Positions 1 through 9,952 of a DNA stretch of 64,000 bases are shown here, one piece after another (the stretch's first letter is position 1; every line of letters begins with the position of its first letter). Position numbers and translations under genes: made by a program. The notes beneath the pieces are model-generated. The model searched no databases and was not told the origin of the DNA. It was given only the letters and a program-made list of their open reading frames with translations. This DNA comes from Bacillus sp. ISL-55 (GTDB taxonomy: Bacteria; Bacillota; Bacilli; Bacillales; Cytobacillaceae). The stretch spans positions 227,451 to 291,450 of the forward strand of contig NZ_JAGGQU010000001.1 in assembly GCF_018613155.1 (NCBI RefSeq), written 5' to 3'.

Positions 1-168
1 AGTAATGGAGTAACCATAGTGGACCATTTAAATCTTGTCACAAAAGCTGGAGAAGTGATTGAACTGCCTTACAACAGCAAGGTGCAGAACAACAGATTTA
101 AAATCATGGAGAAACTGCAAGAAAACAATATTCCCCTAACTAATAATATGGGAGATTTATATGAATGA
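1..168 (+). CDS. 3' end of an unidentified protein (partial)
   Basis: An open frame enters from the left edge and ends at TGA 166-168, giving the last 55 residues of a soluble, mixed-charge protein. The frame overlaps the ATG of the next gene (161) by 8 bases, so the two are probably translationally coupled. The visible part shows no motif I recognise, and no family is claimed. Only an extension to the left could identify it. Confidence 0.5.
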   Translation, partial: SNGVTIVDHLNLVTKAGEVIELPYNSKVQNNRFKIMEKLQENNIPLTNNMGDLYE

Positions 169-736
169 TAATAAGTTAAAAAGAAAATATGGTGACCGGG
201 CTGATTGGGCTCGTGTCGTTAAAAGGGAATTCATTCAGGATTTCTTCGATGAAGATGGTTTTAAGGGTCACGTTACCATGTTAAAGGTGATTAAAATAAC
301 TGAACCTTTATATGCCCAATATGGGGATAAGAAGGTCTGCGTAGTAGACGAAGGGTATACCTGGCTACAGCATTTCCCTGAGGGGACACGTTATTCAGTC
401 ACTACTATGTTTAATGCGGCAGGGGAGATTGCCCAATGGTATATCGATATTTGTTATCGAAATGGCATGGATAACGGCCGCCCGTGGATGGACGATCTCT
501 TTTTGGACATCATAATCCTTCCTACAGGAGAAGTCTTTCATAAAGATGCCGATGAGCTAAAGTCAGCTTTATCATCTGGTGTTATTGATGAAGAACTATA
601 TCATATCGCTATCTCTGAGGCCGATGTTATAACAAAGCAGGTCGAAGTAAATGAATTTGATTTACTGCATTTAACGAAGGTACATAAAAAGGATTTGGAA
701 TGGAAGCTGAATTGTCGACGGATTCGAGGTGTGTAA
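161..736 (+). CDS. DUF402 family protein (YgaC/NtdP-like)
   Basis: This 191-residue protein has the DUF402 signature in its middle: an aromatic strand WYIDI near residue 93, then DDLFLDIIILPTGEV with conserved acidic residues near 110-125, then D..EL..AL..G.I. In the family these acidic residues bind a metal, and some members (YgaC/NtdP) hydrolyse nucleoside tri- and diphosphates; activity here is inferred only. The ATG at 161 follows a GGGAGA ribosome site and overlaps the preceding stop. The length is close to the usual 170-190 residues. Confidence 0.75.
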   Translation: MNDNKLKRKYGDRADWARVVKREFIQDFFDEDGFKGHVTMLKVIKITEPLYAQYGDKKVCVVDEGYTWLQHFPEGTRYSVTTMFNAAGEIAQWYIDICYRNGMDNGRPWMDDLFLDIIILPTGEVFHKDADELKSALSSGVIDEELYHIAISEADVITKQVEVNEFDLLHLTKVHKKDLEWKLNCRRIRGV

Positions 737-738
737 AA

Positions 739-1056
739 GTGTTTGTGAAGATATATAGTTACCATGTAAAGTCAGGCAAAGAACAGGAATACCTGAATAT
801 CCAGGAAGAAGCAGATCAGGTTTATTCTAGATTCCCAGACCAAAAGACAATTCATCTCCAAAGTATGGCAGACAAAACGAAATGGCTTGAGATACACACT
901 TATAAAAATGAAGATATTTATCAAGAAACCATTCAAACCATAGACCAACAGTCTGAAATTCAGGTATTGTACAAGCGGTTTCTTGATGTGATCACCTCGG
1001 TTGAAGAAATGTCAGAAGAAGACTATCAACTGATTGAATTTTTAGGCGATAAATAG
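739..1056 (+). CDS. small ABM-like ferredoxin-fold protein
   Basis: I place the start at GTG 739, seven bases after CGAGGTG (725-731), not at the ATG at 700 that lies inside the previous gene. That gives about 105 residues: a first strand (KIYSYHVKSG), a helix (EQEYLNIQEEAD), then alternating strands and helices. This is the outline of antibiotic-biosynthesis-monooxygenase-like dimeric alpha-beta barrels. No catalytic residue is evident, so the biochemical role is unknown. It follows DUF402 with no gap and probably shares its transcript. Confidence 0.45.
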   Translation: MFVKIYSYHVKSGKEQEYLNIQEEADQVYSRFPDQKTIHLQSMADKTKWLEIHTYKNEDIYQETIQTIDQQSEIQVLYKRFLDVITSVEEMSEEDYQLIEFLGDK

Positions 1057-1069
1057 GACGGGGATTGAG

Positions 1070-1486
1070 ATGAAAAAACTTAGTATAGGGCTACTTGTGA
1101 TTTTTCTATGCATTGCAGGGTGTAGTGCCAGTGTTGAACCGGAGCTGACTAGGATAGATGTGCAAAAGATATCTGAAGAAGGCCTAAATGATGGTGAAGA
1201 AAAGATCATAGCCTCAAATGAAACGCTAAAGAAGATTCAGCAGGCATTCGATAAAGTTAAGTGGTCACCTAACACGAAAGTGGAAATGGCAAGGAAAGAA
1301 GATGTGTTTGCCACTTTCTTTATCCAAGAAGAAAAGAATATGCCCGAAAGTTTATATCATTATCGTATATGGTTTAAAGGAGAAACGGCTACGATTATCA
1401 GTGAGAAGGAAAATGAGGGTTACGGAAGGTTAACAGACAAAGAGCAGGTCGAGGTTCTTGAATCTGTACTGTTGGCTGGGGAGTAG
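1070..1486 (+). CDS. secreted lipoprotein of unknown function
   Basis: The 138-residue product starts with KK, a hydrophobic stretch and a lipobox (LCIAGC, Cys at about 18), so it should be diacylated and anchored to the outer face of the membrane. The mature part is short, charged and without recognised domains. An RBS (ACGGGGATTGAG) precedes ATG 1070, 13 bases after the previous stop. It is followed almost at once by a membrane protein gene (1497), suggesting a pair. Confidence 0.6.
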   Translation: MKKLSIGLLVIFLCIAGCSASVEPELTRIDVQKISEEGLNDGEEKIIASNETLKKIQQAFDKVKWSPNTKVEMARKEDVFATFFIQEEKNMPESLYHYRIWFKGETATIISEKENEGYGRLTDKEQVEVLESVLLAGE

Positions 1487-1496
1487 GAGATTGATA

Positions 1497-1886
1497 ATGG
1501 AAAACAAAAAAGAGAAGTGGATTACAATCATACTATATTTAGTATTTCTTATAGGTCTGCTTGTTACGATGTCCATTGTATTAACAGATATCGACACTCC
1601 GAACTCCATAAGATTTGTAATTGGGTTTGTTATATTCTTGCTTTTATTTGGGCTTTTTCAAATGATCCTTATCGCTATAAATGTTAAGAAGCTGCCTGGG
1701 TTTGATATTAAAAAACGGATATTTAGATTCGCAGGGACTTTTGTATTCCTAATGGCAGTATCTTATATTTCAAATTATTTATTTTGGCCAGAGCGGCTTG
1801 ATAACCTGGACTTTGGTGCTCCTTTGGGATTGGCTCTTGGCATAACCTTTTATGATCTATTGTTTACAAAAGGTGAGGAGAGGTAG
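1497..1886 (+). CDS. small integral membrane protein
   Basis: The ATG at 1497 is preceded by AGGAGA overlapping the stop of the lipoprotein gene, which favours it over the upstream in-frame ATG at 1458. The 129-residue product has about four hydrophobic segments (roughly residues 8-30, 38-62, 72-94 and 104-122) and a short charged C-terminus. I do not recognise the family. Its coupling to the lipoprotein gene suggests a shared function at the membrane. Confidence 0.55.
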   Translation: MENKKEKWITIILYLVFLIGLLVTMSIVLTDIDTPNSIRFVIGFVIFLLLFGLFQMILIAINVKKLPGFDIKKRIFRFAGTFVFLMAVSYISNYLFWPERLDNLDFGAPLGLALGITFYDLLFTKGEER

Positions 1887-1915
1887 AGTCACGCTGTTTC
1901 TCCTCACCAATAAAA

Positions 1916-2452
1916 CTAACTTACAGCATTAAATGCAGGCGGATACTCAATTTTCCCCTGTAATCCACTTAATGAGCCTTTCTTTAGCTCAAGTGCCATG
2001 AATACTTCGTCTGGCACAGGAAAAGGAGAATCTATCCCAAACTGGCTTGCTCGCGAAAAGCCAAAGCGAGGGTAAAAGTTTGGGTGCCCAAGAACGAAAA
2101 CGTGTTTATACTCTAAAGCTTTGCACACTCTTAATCCTTCAGTAACGAGTGCAGAGCCAATACCGCTATTTTGATAATCAGGTTTCACGGCCATTGGGGC
2201 AAGACCTAAAGTATGTACAGTCCCTTGCTCGGTAACAAGGTTGATGATACTGAAAAGGATATGTCCGATGACTTCTCCGTCATCCTTTACAGCGACTAGG
2301 CTCAATTCAGGGACAAATTGTTCTGATTCCCGTATTAGTTCAACCAAGCGGGCTTCGTTTTCTCCCTTGTCAAAAGCCATTACATTTGTCTCTCTTATCC
2401 CTGAATAATCATCAGGATGTTCCTGGCGGATGTTGTAATCATTTCTTTTCAT
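1916..2452 (-). CDS. GNAT N-acetyltransferase (YhbS-like)
   Basis: This 178-residue protein has the GNAT fold: an N-terminal R.E...D segment, a strand LSLVAVKDDGEVIGHILFS, then LAPMAVKPDYQNSGIGSAL with the acetyl-CoA loop (Q/R-x-x-G-x-G/A, near residues 93-105), and a C-terminal HPNFYPRFGF typical of YhbS-type acetyltransferases. The substrate is unknown. Its start overlaps the end of the upstream gene (2439-2972) by 14 bases, so both are probably on one leftward transcript. Confidence 0.75.
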   Translation of the reverse strand: MKRNDYNIRQEHPDDYSGIRETNVMAFDKGENEARLVELIRESEQFVPELSLVAVKDDGEVIGHILFSIINLVTEQGTVHTLGLAPMAVKPDYQNSGIGSALVTEGLRVCKALEYKHVFVLGHPNFYPRFGFSRASQFGIDSPFPVPDEVFMALELKKGSLSGLQGKIEYPPAFNAVS

Positions 2453-2972
2453 ATTTCTTGTACTCCCTCCATATCAGGTTTGAAGTTTTAGATTCCGAGT
2501 CAGTAAATTCTTTATAATATTGTTTTTCATTTTCGCCCGATATTGAGTCTGCTTTATTTAACAATGTAATAAGAAAGTCTATTTTAAGATTTATTTCCTC
2601 TTGGGTCTGTGCGTAATCCGAATCTTTCTTTACAGAAACTGCTAATTGATAATAATCATCTGCAAGTGAATTGAGAATGTCTCCGATGACTGAGATTTTT
2701 CCGTTCATCATATAATATTGTCTGCTTAGTCGAGTTATTTCTCCAATGTGAGAGGCTAATGTGATTTCCCCTTCCTCTTCTTTCAAAATCTTGATCCAGA
2801 TGTTTGGATCACCATCATGTTCCAATATAAATAGGGAGTCCCTCACTGTCTGTTGGAAGTTGGATCCTAGTTGACTCTCAAATTCTGTGATTCTGTTGTA
2901 CTGGTAAATATTAATGAAAAACAATAGAGCAATGAGAGCAATCATTATATAAGTGATTTTTTTAGATTTCAT
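2439..2972 (-). CDS. membrane-anchored protein with helical extracellular part
   Basis: The product has 177 residues. Residues 5-25 form one transmembrane helix after a lysine-rich start, and the rest is mainly charged helix. ATG 2972 follows GGGGAG at good spacing. No known domain is visible. Many small Bacillus proteins of this plan are uncharacterised. It is co-oriented and overlapping with the GNAT gene downstream. Confidence 0.5.
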   Translation of the reverse strand: MKSKKITYIMIALIALLFFINIYQYNRITEFESQLGSNFQQTVRDSLFILEHDGDPNIWIKILKEEEGEITLASHIGEITRLSRQYYMMNGKISVIGDILNSLADDYYQLAVSVKKDSDYAQTQEEINLKIDFLITLLNKADSISGENEKQYYKEFTDSESKTSNLIWREYKKYEKK

Positions 2973-3140
2973 ATAGACTCCCCTTATGCAGATTTAGGAT
3001 TATTTTAACAGTTTATTCCTAATAATGGAATTAGAGTTTTTACCTATATTTTATATTTCATTTCTTTCACTAAATGACTGATTATCTGTTATGATAAAAG
3101 CTGGCTTTTTTGCCGGAATCAATAGTCGAGGAGAACCTGA

Positions 3141-5069
3141 ATGACAAATAAACTTCCATTTACAATAAGTAAAAACGATACATTCTTTGATTTATTAGGC
3201 GATTACATTGGTGATGTCTTTTACGATATTCTGCCAGAAAAGGGATATGAACTCCGTGATGAGCAGATTTATATGGCCTTCCAGGTGGAGCAGGCCTTTA
3301 AGAATAAAGGAATTGTTTTCGCCGAAGCTGGCGTGGGCACCGGTAAAACATTCGTCTACCTCATTTATGCCATTCTATACGCAAGATACATGGGCAAGCC
3401 GGCGATTGTTTCCTGCTCTGATGAAACACTGATCGAGCAGCTCGTAAAAGAGGGCGGAGATATCGAAAAACTAGAAAAGGCGTTAGGGTTGAAGGTCGAT
3501 GTCCGATTGGCTAAAGCAAGAGAGCAGTACGTGTGCGTGAAAAAGCTTGATGACCTTTCAAACACATCGAATGAAAAAGAAATCCTTGACGTCCATGATC
3601 AGTTGCCAGATTTCATCTTTGATGAAGGGATTTCAATGAATTCATTCACTCGTTATGGTGACCGAAAGGAATATCCATGGGTCACAAATGAAAATTGGGC
3701 TTCGATGGCCTGGGATCCACTTCAGCAATGCTCAACATGCAGCTGGCGCCACCGTTGCGGCCAAACTTTGAACCGTGATTACTATCGTCATGCAGGCGAT
3801 TTAATTATTTGTTCACATGACTTTTACATGGAGCATGTCTGGACGAAAGATTCCCGCAAACGGGAAGGGCAGATGCCATTGCTTCCAGAAGCAAGTACAG
3901 TGATTTTTGATGAGGGGCACTTGCTTGAGTTCGCAGCGCAAAAGGGGCTAACATACAGGTTCAACTCACAAACTTTGACAACTGTACTGACGGGATATAT
4001 GCACCAGGATGTCCGTGAGGAGTCTCTTTACTTAATTGAGGATATTATAGAGCTTCATGATGCATGGTTTGACCTTTTAGTGGAAAATTCTTCTTCAATA
4101 GAAGGGTCTAATCGAAAAGAAGTACCAATGCTGCCGAGTATCAGGAGAAATGCAGAAACACTCGAGAAAAAGGTTTCCGATTTAATGGACCAGCTAGTAT
4201 TTGACTCGGAAATGTTCCTGATTGACGAATACCATTTAAAAATCATGGAAGAATACCTCGAGTTTTTTGCATATGGTCTTTCAATTTTCTTAAAGAACGA
4301 CGAAGGGATTTTCTGGCTAGAAGAGAATGAAGTGCAAACATCTCTAGTCATCATGCCTCGACTCGTTGAGGATATATTGAAAAAAGAAGTATTTGCACAA
4401 AACATCCCGTTTGTATTTTCTTCAGCAACCTTGTCTCAAGCTGGAGAATTCAGCTATATAGCGAAAAGCCTGGGAATCGAAAAATACTCCTCCTTTACTG
4501 TAGCGTCACCATTTGATTATGAAGAACAAATGGAATTGGTGGCACACATTGAGGATGATGAAATGAAGAAATGGAACAAAATAGGGGACGACCTTATAAG
4601 CAGCAATGGCAGCTCGCTTGTTTTGTTCTCTTCCATGCAGGAAATGGAACGATTCCGAATGTGGTCTGAAAAACAAGAATGGAATTTCCCTATCCTGTTT
4701 GAAGGAGACCGTGAAATCAGTGAAACCGTAAAGGGATTCCAGAATGATATCGAGGCAGTTTTATGTTCTTTCAGTTTATGGGAAGGACTGGACGTACCAG
4801 GAGAGTCATTGAATCAAGTCATCATTGCATCATTGCCATTCCCGCCTCATGACCCAGTCTTCCAGGCGAAAAGAAAGCATGCAGATAATCCAGCTGCTGA
4901 GGTAGATATACCATATATGCTCCTGCGCCTTAGACAGGGGATGGGCCGATTGATCAGAACCAATCAAGATAGCGGAACCGTACATGTGTGGCTTACTCAA
5001 AGTCAAAAAGCTGCGTACTATGAAGAGTTAAAAGGTGTACTGCCTGTTCAAAATATTCAATGGAAATAG
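3141..5069 (+). CDS. DinG/XPD-like ATP-dependent DNA helicase
   Basis: The 642-residue superfamily-2 helicase has Walker A EAGVGTGKT at 62-70, and a cysteine set (CVKK near 133, then CSTCSWRHRCG near 195) fitting an XPD-type 4Fe-4S cluster. The DEAH-like box is DEGH near 260, and the C-terminal motifs are FSSATLS, LWEGLDVPGE and the arginine-finger region QGMGRLIR. Such enzymes unwind 5' to 3' in repair. It lacks the exonuclease domain of the long Bacillus DinG. ATG 3141 has a GAGGAGA site and a terminator follows the gene. The in vivo role is inferred. Confidence 0.82.
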   Translation: MTNKLPFTISKNDTFFDLLGDYIGDVFYDILPEKGYELRDEQIYMAFQVEQAFKNKGIVFAEAGVGTGKTFVYLIYAILYARYMGKPAIVSCSDETLIEQLVKEGGDIEKLEKALGLKVDVRLAKAREQYVCVKKLDDLSNTSNEKEILDVHDQLPDFIFDEGISMNSFTRYGDRKEYPWVTNENWASMAWDPLQQCSTCSWRHRCGQTLNRDYYRHAGDLIICSHDFYMEHVWTKDSRKREGQMPLLPEASTVIFDEGHLLEFAAQKGLTYRFNSQTLTTVLTGYMHQDVREESLYLIEDIIELHDAWFDLLVENSSSIEGSNRKEVPMLPSIRRNAETLEKKVSDLMDQLVFDSEMFLIDEYHLKIMEEYLEFFAYGLSIFLKNDEGIFWLEENEVQTSLVIMPRLVEDILKKEVFAQNIPFVFSSATLSQAGEFSYIAKSLGIEKYSSFTVASPFDYEEQMELVAHIEDDEMKKWNKIGDDLISSNGSSLVLFSSMQEMERFRMWSEKQEWNFPILFEGDREISETVKGFQNDIEAVLCSFSLWEGLDVPGESLNQVIIASLPFPPHDPVFQAKRKHADNPAAEVDIPYMLLRLRQGMGRLIRTNQDSGTVHVWLTQSQKAAYYEELKGVLPVQNIQWK

Positions 5070-5073
5070 AAAG

Positions 5074-5105
5074 ATCCCGAAAGGACTAATCCTTTCGGGA
5101 TTTTT
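5074..5105 (+). terminator. Rho-independent terminator after the helicase gene
   Basis: An 11-bp perfect stem (ATCCCGAAAGG with CCTTTCGGGAT, 5074-5084 and 5091-5101), a 6-base loop and a T5 tract lie 4 bases after the helicase stop. Confidence 0.9.
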
Positions 5106-5115
5106 CTGTTAGGTG

Positions 5116-5319
5116 TTAGTTTCTGCAGCCACATTTCTTGCGGCGGCGGTCACGATCGTCATCCCGATCATCCCGAGCACCGGCTACTAAATCCTCGATC
5201 AAACAACGGCGCACAGCACGGCAAAGGTCATCAAAATCAACAGTTGCCCTGACTCTGTCTCTGTCACGGTTAGGGTAAAATACGCCTGCTACATCATTGT
5301 CATTACGATTGTATCCCAT
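5116..5319 (-). CDS. small Asp/Arg-rich protein with C-terminal CGC
   Basis: The product has 67 residues. The N-terminus is MGYNRNDNDV, the middle carries a short helix (DFDDLCRAVRRCL), and the end is a run of alternating D and R followed by KKCGC. ATG 5319 has a strong GGAAAGGAG site. The composition, with paired cysteines and charged repeats, resembles small spore-coat-type proteins of Bacillus, but I cannot name a family; a coat role is only a guess. Confidence 0.5.
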   Translation of the reverse strand: MGYNRNDNDVAGVFYPNRDRDRVRATVDFDDLCRAVRRCLIEDLVAGARDDRDDDRDRRRKKCGCRN

Positions 5320-5451
5320 TAGAAACTCAACTCCTTTCCATCATGAAAGATACTTACACAATATCTTATGTGGAAAGGGACAAGGTGTTAGGGTTCATGC
5401 CTATGTATTCATAAATGTGCTAGTCTCATATGATAAAAGTTCAATAGAAAG

Positions 5452-5484
5452 AAAAAAAGCAAGCGAAGCCCGCTTGCTTTTTTA
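5452..5484 (-). terminator. bidirectional terminator at the lexA 3' end
   Basis: A 12-bp stem (AAAAAGCAAGCG at 5454-5465 with its complement at 5471-5482) overlaps the lexA stop. It has A and T tracts on both sides, so it can act in either direction. Confidence 0.8.
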
Positions 5485-6105
5485 ATGCATATGCCGGTAT
5501 ACACCGATGACTTTACCAAGTATGGATACGTTTCGTAGGATGATTGGATCCATCGTAGGGTTTTCCGGCTGGAGCCTGAAATAATCCTTTTCTTTGAAGA
5601 AACGCTTAACTGTTGCTTCATCATCCTCTGTCATTGCTACAACAATATCTCCGTTATTAGCAGTTTTTTGCTGCTTAACAATAACATAGTCACCGTCGAG
5701 GATGCCTGCTTCAATCATACTGTCACCCATGATTTCCAGCATGAAAACCTGCTCATCATGTGGAACAAGTCGATCAGGAAGAGGGAAGTACTCTTCTACA
5801 TTTTCTATGGCCGTGATCGGCATACCAGCTGTTACTTTACCGACAACAGGTACGTTCACCACATTATATTTAGGAATGCGGCTATCTTCTTCTATTTCCA
5901 GAATTTCAATTGCACGCGGCTTGGTAGGATCACGTCGGATCAAGCCTTTGCTTTCAAGTCTTGCAAGGTGTCCATGGACAGTAGAGCTTGATGCAAGCCC
6001 AACCGCTTCACCGATTTCGCGTACGGATGGCGGATACCCTTTTTTCTTGACTTCGCCTTTTATGAATTCAAATATATCTTGTTGCCGCTTAGATAACTTT
6101 GTCAT
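5482..6105 (-). CDS. lexA: LexA SOS repressor
   Basis: LexA represses the SOS regulon and cleaves itself when RecA filaments form. I start it at ATG 6105 (GAGGTG upstream), giving 207 residues, close to B. subtilis LexA (205); the longer frame to 6240 is rejected. The N-terminal winged helix (1-65) contains [19 protein letters not shown]. The cleavage site is A93-G94 in VTAGMP, the catalytic serine S129 in GDSM, and the catalytic lysine K167. It is divergent from yneA, with SOS boxes between them, so it autoregulates. Confidence 0.97.
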   Translation of the reverse strand: MTKLSKRQQDIFEFIKGEVKKKGYPPSVREIGEAVGLASSSTVHGHLARLESKGLIRRDPTKPRAIEILEIEEDSRIPKYNVVNVPVVGKVTAGMPITAIENVEEYFPLPDRLVPHDEQVFMLEIMGDSMIEAGILDGDYVIVKQQKTANNGDIVVAMTEDDEATVKRFFKEKDYFRLQPENPTMDPIILRNVSILGKVIGVYRHMH

Positions 6106-6136
6106 ATTCACGCACCTCGTATATTTTCTTGTCCTA

Positions 6137-6165
6137 ATTATACCATGTCTATTTAATAGATACAA
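6137..6165 (-). promoter_or_regulatory. lexA promoter
   Basis: On the minus strand, a -35 TTGTAT (6160-6165) and a -10 TATAAT (6137-6142) are separated by exactly 17 bases. The -35 abuts SOS box 1, so LexA binding would block polymerase. Confidence 0.7.
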
Positions 6166-6176
6166 ACATAAGTTCG
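6163..6176. promoter_or_regulatory. SOS (LexA) box 1
   Basis: On the minus strand the site reads CGAACTTATGTTTG. It fits the B. subtilis box CGAAC-N4-GTTCG/C with one arm changed. It lies over the lexA -35. Confidence 0.75.
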
Positions 6177-6186
6177 AATTTTTGAG

Positions 6187-6216
6187 TTGACACAAAACAA
6201 GTGTTCGCTTTATAAT
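6187..6216 (+). promoter_or_regulatory. yneA promoter
   Basis: A perfect TTGACA (6187-6192) and a perfect TATAAT (6211-6216), 18 bases apart, drive yneA-yneB-ynzC. SOS box 2 occupies the spacer, explaining tight LexA repression of an otherwise strong promoter. Confidence 0.85.
6194..6207. promoter_or_regulatory. SOS (LexA) box 2
   Basis: AAAACAAGTGTTCG matches the GTTCG arm exactly and the other arm at AAC. It lies between the -35 and -10 of yneA. Confidence 0.7.
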
Positions 6217-6229
6217 AAAATCAACTAAT

Positions 6230-6243
6230 CGAACATACATTCG
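6230..6243. promoter_or_regulatory. SOS (LexA) box 3
   Basis: CGAACATACATTCG has the full CGAAC arm and ATTCG on the other side. It sits in the yneA 5' leader, just upstream of the RBS AAGGGGTG. Confidence 0.75.
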
Positions 6244-6259
6244 TTAAGGGGTGCCGTAA

Positions 6260-6574
6260 ATGAAAAAACTATGGGAAAACTATTCATATGCCTTGATCCT
6301 GCTTGCAGTCAGCTTAATCTTTACATTGGTAGCAAAAGCGCAATTAAATAACGAAGATGCATACATAACTGTTACTATAGAAGAAGGACAATCACTGTGG
6401 GAAATTGCAGAGGAGTTTGCCAGCGAACATAATTTTACCGAAAATGAATTCGTTAGCTGGGTAGAAAAAGAAAACGGAATTATCGGGGAAATGGTCTTTC
6501 CGGGAGATGAACTGGTGATCCCTGTTGTGGCTGAACAGATGGAGCCTACCCAGATTGCCGGAGCAGAAAGATAG
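6260..6574 (+). CDS. yneA: YneA SOS cell-division suppressor
   Basis: YneA delays septum formation during the SOS response. The 104-residue product has the family layout: a short N-terminus, one transmembrane helix (about 10-28), and an extracytoplasmic LysM domain (about 36-88, with VTIEEGQSLWEIAEEF and a final GDELVIPV). The gene position, divergent from lexA under SOS boxes, is the same as in B. subtilis. It leads the yneA-yneB-ynzC operon. Confidence 0.95.
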   Translation: MKKLWENYSYALILLAVSLIFTLVAKAQLNNEDAYITVTIEEGQSLWEIAEEFASEHNFTENEFVSWVEKENGIIGEMVFPGDELVIPVVAEQMEPTQIAGAER

Positions 6575-6590
6575 ATTGGACTAGAAATAA

Positions 6591-7244
<654 letters not shown>

Positions 7245-7322
7245 CGAAGCTCTATTCTTGTAAAATCGCAAGAAATTTAGTAAGATGTCATTTGACGTAA
7301 TTTTTTACAAAGGAGCTTTACA

Positions 7323-7556
7323 ATGCTATCAAGTGATAAAATTGCTAGAATCAATGAACTGGCAAGGAAAGCAAAATCATCTAAGTTGACGGAAGAAGAA
7401 GCGAAGGAACAGACGAAGCTTCGTGCAGAATATCTCCAGTCTTTCCGGTCTTCTATGCTCAATACACTTAAAGGTGTTACCATTGTGGATCCAGAAGGCA
7501 ATGACGTTACGCCTGATAAGCTCAAGGAAGAAAAAGCGAAGAATAAGCTTCATTAA
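7323..7556 (+). CDS. ynzC: YnzC family (DUF896) protein
   Basis: This 77-residue helical protein has the DUF896 signature: [20 protein letters not shown], then a second helix with EQ..LR.EYLQSFR and a short tail [18 protein letters not shown] strong RBS (AAAGGAG) precedes it. In B. subtilis it is the third gene of the SOS operon yneA-yneB-ynzC; its function is unknown. A terminator follows. Confidence 0.95.
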   Translation: MLSSDKIARINELARKAKSSKLTEEEAKEQTKLRAEYLQSFRSSMLNTLKGVTIVDPEGNDVTPDKLKEEKAKNKLH

Positions 7557-7570
7557 ATATATACTAATTT

Positions 7571-7600
7571 GGAATACATGCGACATGTATTCCATTTTTA
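7571..7600 (+). terminator. terminator of the yneA-yneB-ynzC operon
   Basis: A perfect 10-bp stem (GGAATACATG with CATGTATTCC), a CGA loop and T5AT5 follow the ynzC stop by 14 bases. Confidence 0.9.
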
Positions 7601-7820
7601 TTTTTGTTGAATTTATAATAAATAATTCACTAGTTTGTTTCAACTCCCTAAATAATTGGGAAGTAGACTAAGGTAAGATACAGAGATAACCATGCGAGCA
7701 CTAAAAAGCGCTTCTTAGGATTTATTTTTTTACTCACAAAGGCTATCATTTACATATCAACAGCGAGTTTGTGTCAAAATAGATAACAATACGGCCATTT
7801 CTGTCTCTTTCAGGCACAAT

Positions 7821-7850
7821 TTGTTGTATAATAATTTCTCTCGCTATAAT
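7821..7850 (+). promoter_or_regulatory. probable tkt promoter
   Basis: TTGTTG (7821-7826) and TATAAT (7845-7850), 18 bases apart, lie about 40 bases upstream of the tkt start. Confidence 0.55.
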
Positions 7851-7890
7851 ATTAAGGATGTAGCCAGTACCTATAGAAAGGATGTATATA

Positions 7891-9900
7891 ATGTTTAAAG
7901 AAATTGATATGCTTTCAATTGATTCCATTCGTACTTTATCAATTGATGCAATTGAAAAGGCAAATTCCGGCCACCCAGGAATGCCGATGGGGGCAGCTCC
8001 AATGGCATACACATTGTGGACTCGTTACATGAACATCAACCCTAAAAACCCAGAATGGTTTAACCGTGATCGTTTTGTATTGTCAGCTGGACATGGTTCA
8101 ATGCTGTTATACAGCTTGCTGCACCTTGCAGGATATGATCTGACAATGGATGATATTAAACAATTCCGCCAGTGGGGAAGCAAGACTCCAGGACACCCTG
8201 AGTTCGGGCATACTGCCGGTGTAGACGCAACAACTGGACCACTTGGCCAGGGTATTGCTATGGCAGTTGGTATGGCCATGGCTGAACGCCACCTTGCTGC
8301 TGTATACAATAAAGATAACTATAATCTCGTTGATCACTATACATATAGTATTTGCGGTGATGGCGATCTAATGGAAGGTGTATCTGCTGAAGCAGCATCA
8401 CTGGCAGCTCACCTGAAACTAGGCAGAATGATCGTCCTTTATGATTCAAACGATATTTCTTTGGATGGAGATCTTGATAAGTCATTCTCTGAAAGTGTTG
8501 AAGGCCGATTCAAGTCGTATGGCTGGCAATACATTCGCGTCGAAGACGGCAACAACCTTGAAGAAATCGCAAGAGCAATTGAAGAAGCTAAGATGGATGA
8601 AGACCGTCCAACAATGATCGAAGTCAAGACGGTCATCGGATATGGTTCACCTAACCTTTCTGGTAAATCAGATGTTCACGGCGCTCCACTGGGTGCTGAT
8701 GAATTGAAGCTTACTAAGGAAGCTTATAAGTGGACTTTTGAAGAAGACTTCCATGTACCAAGTGAGGTATATGAACACTTCAAACAGCAAATCGCTGATA
8801 AAGGTGAACAAACGGAACAAGCTTGGAACGAGCTTTTCGCAAAATATAAGAGCGAATATCCTGAACTAGGAGCCCAGCTTGAAAAAGCAATGAAGGGTGA
8901 GTTAGTTGTAGGATGGGATAAAGACATTCCAGTATACGAAGAAGGCAAGAGCCTTGCTAGCCGTGCATCTTCAGGAGAAGCACTTAATGGAATCGCGAAA
9001 AACCTTCCTTACCTGGTCGGCGGATCGGCTGACCTTGCCGGATCAAACAAAACAATGATCAAAGGAACGGGTGACTTCTTCCCAGGTTCATTCGATGGCC
9101 GTAACATCTGGTTCGGTGTTCGTGAATTCGCAATGGGTGCTGCAATGAACGGTATGGCACTTCACGGTGGACTTAAGGTATTTGGCGGAACATTCTTCGT
9201 GTTCTCCGACTATTTAAAGCCGGCAATCAGACTTGCTGCACTAATGGGCTTGCCTGTAACATACGTATTTACTCATGACAGCATAGCAGTAGGGGAAGAT
9301 GGCCCAACGCATGAGCCAGTTGAACAGCTTGCTGGACTTCGCGCTATGCCGAACCTGTCTGTGATCCGTCCTGCAGACGGCAACGAAACAGCAGCTGCAT
9401 GGAAGCTTTCAGTCGAATCAACTAAGACGCCTACAGCTCTTGTGTTGACTCGCCAAAACCTGCCAACAATCAAAGATACTGACAAGAATGCGTACGATGG
9501 CGTATCAAAAGGTGCTTACGTCATTTCTCCAGCTGGAAAAGAAACTGCAGATGCAATGCTTCTAGCGGCAGGTTCAGAAGTCGGCCTTGCGGTTAAAGCA
9601 CAAGAAGCTCTTGCTTCTGAAGGCATAGACGTAGCGGTTGTAAGCATGCCTTCATGGGATCGCTTCGAGCAGCAGTCTAAGGAGTACAAAGAAAGTGTCA
9701 TTCCTAAGTCTGTCAAGAAGCGCCTTGGAATCGAAATGGGTTCTTCTCTTGGCTGGCACCGTTATGTTGGTGACGAGGGTGAAGTACTTGCGATCGATAC
9801 ATTTGGTGCATCAGCTCCAGGAGACAAGATTTTGGAAGAGTACGGTTTCTCTGTTAACAATGTAGTAGCACGCGTAAAGGCATTGCTAGAGCAAAACTAA
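7891..9900 (+). CDS. tkt: transketolase
   Basis: Transketolase moves two-carbon units in the pentose phosphate pathway using thiamine diphosphate. ATG 7891 is nine bases after GAAAGG and gives 669 residues, near the 667 of B. subtilis; ATG 7882 is too close to the RBS. Visible landmarks are SGHPGMPMG (His28), the ThDP motif GDGDLMEG (near 153) with its downstream NDIS, the pyrimidine-domain region [18 protein letters not shown], and a C-terminal domain. Position after ynzC is conserved. Confidence 0.97.
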   Translation: MFKEIDMLSIDSIRTLSIDAIEKANSGHPGMPMGAAPMAYTLWTRYMNINPKNPEWFNRDRFVLSAGHGSMLLYSLLHLAGYDLTMDDIKQFRQWGSKTPGHPEFGHTAGVDATTGPLGQGIAMAVGMAMAERHLAAVYNKDNYNLVDHYTYSICGDGDLMEGVSAEAASLAAHLKLGRMIVLYDSNDISLDGDLDKSFSESVEGRFKSYGWQYIRVEDGNNLEEIARAIEEAKMDEDRPTMIEVKTVIGYGSPNLSGKSDVHGAPLGADELKLTKEAYKWTFEEDFHVPSEVYEHFKQQIADKGEQTEQAWNELFAKYKSEYPELGAQLEKAMKGELVVGWDKDIPVYEEGKSLASRASSGEALNGIAKNLPYLVGGSADLAGSNKTMIKGTGDFFPGSFDGRNIWFGVREFAMGAAMNGMALHGGLKVFGGTFFVFSDYLKPAIRLAALMGLPVTYVFTHDSIAVGEDGPTHEPVEQLAGLRAMPNLSVIRPADGNETAAAWKLSVESTKTPTALVLTRQNLPTIKDTDKNAYDGVSKGAYVISPAGKETADAMLLAAGSEVGLAVKAQEALASEGIDVAVVSMPSWDRFEQQSKEYKESVIPKSVKKRLGIEMGSSLGWHRYVGDEGEVLAIDTFGASAPGDKILEEYGFSVNNVVARVKALLEQN

Positions 9901-9915
9901 TTAACACTTAAAATG

Positions 9916-9952
9916 ACGAGTATGGGATTTGATTCCGTACTCGTTTTTTTTT
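9916..9952 (+). terminator. tkt terminator
   Basis: An imperfect stem (ACGAGTATGG with its partner ending GTACTCGT, 9916-9944) is followed by a T9 tract. Confidence 0.85.

Noticed and set aside
5702..6190. A 162-residue frame antisense to lexA
   Set aside because: It is a shadow of a firmly identified gene, with no RBS and unnatural composition.
6106..6240. Upstream extension of lexA
   Set aside because: It runs through the promoter and SOS boxes; ATG 6105 has the RBS and gives the family length.
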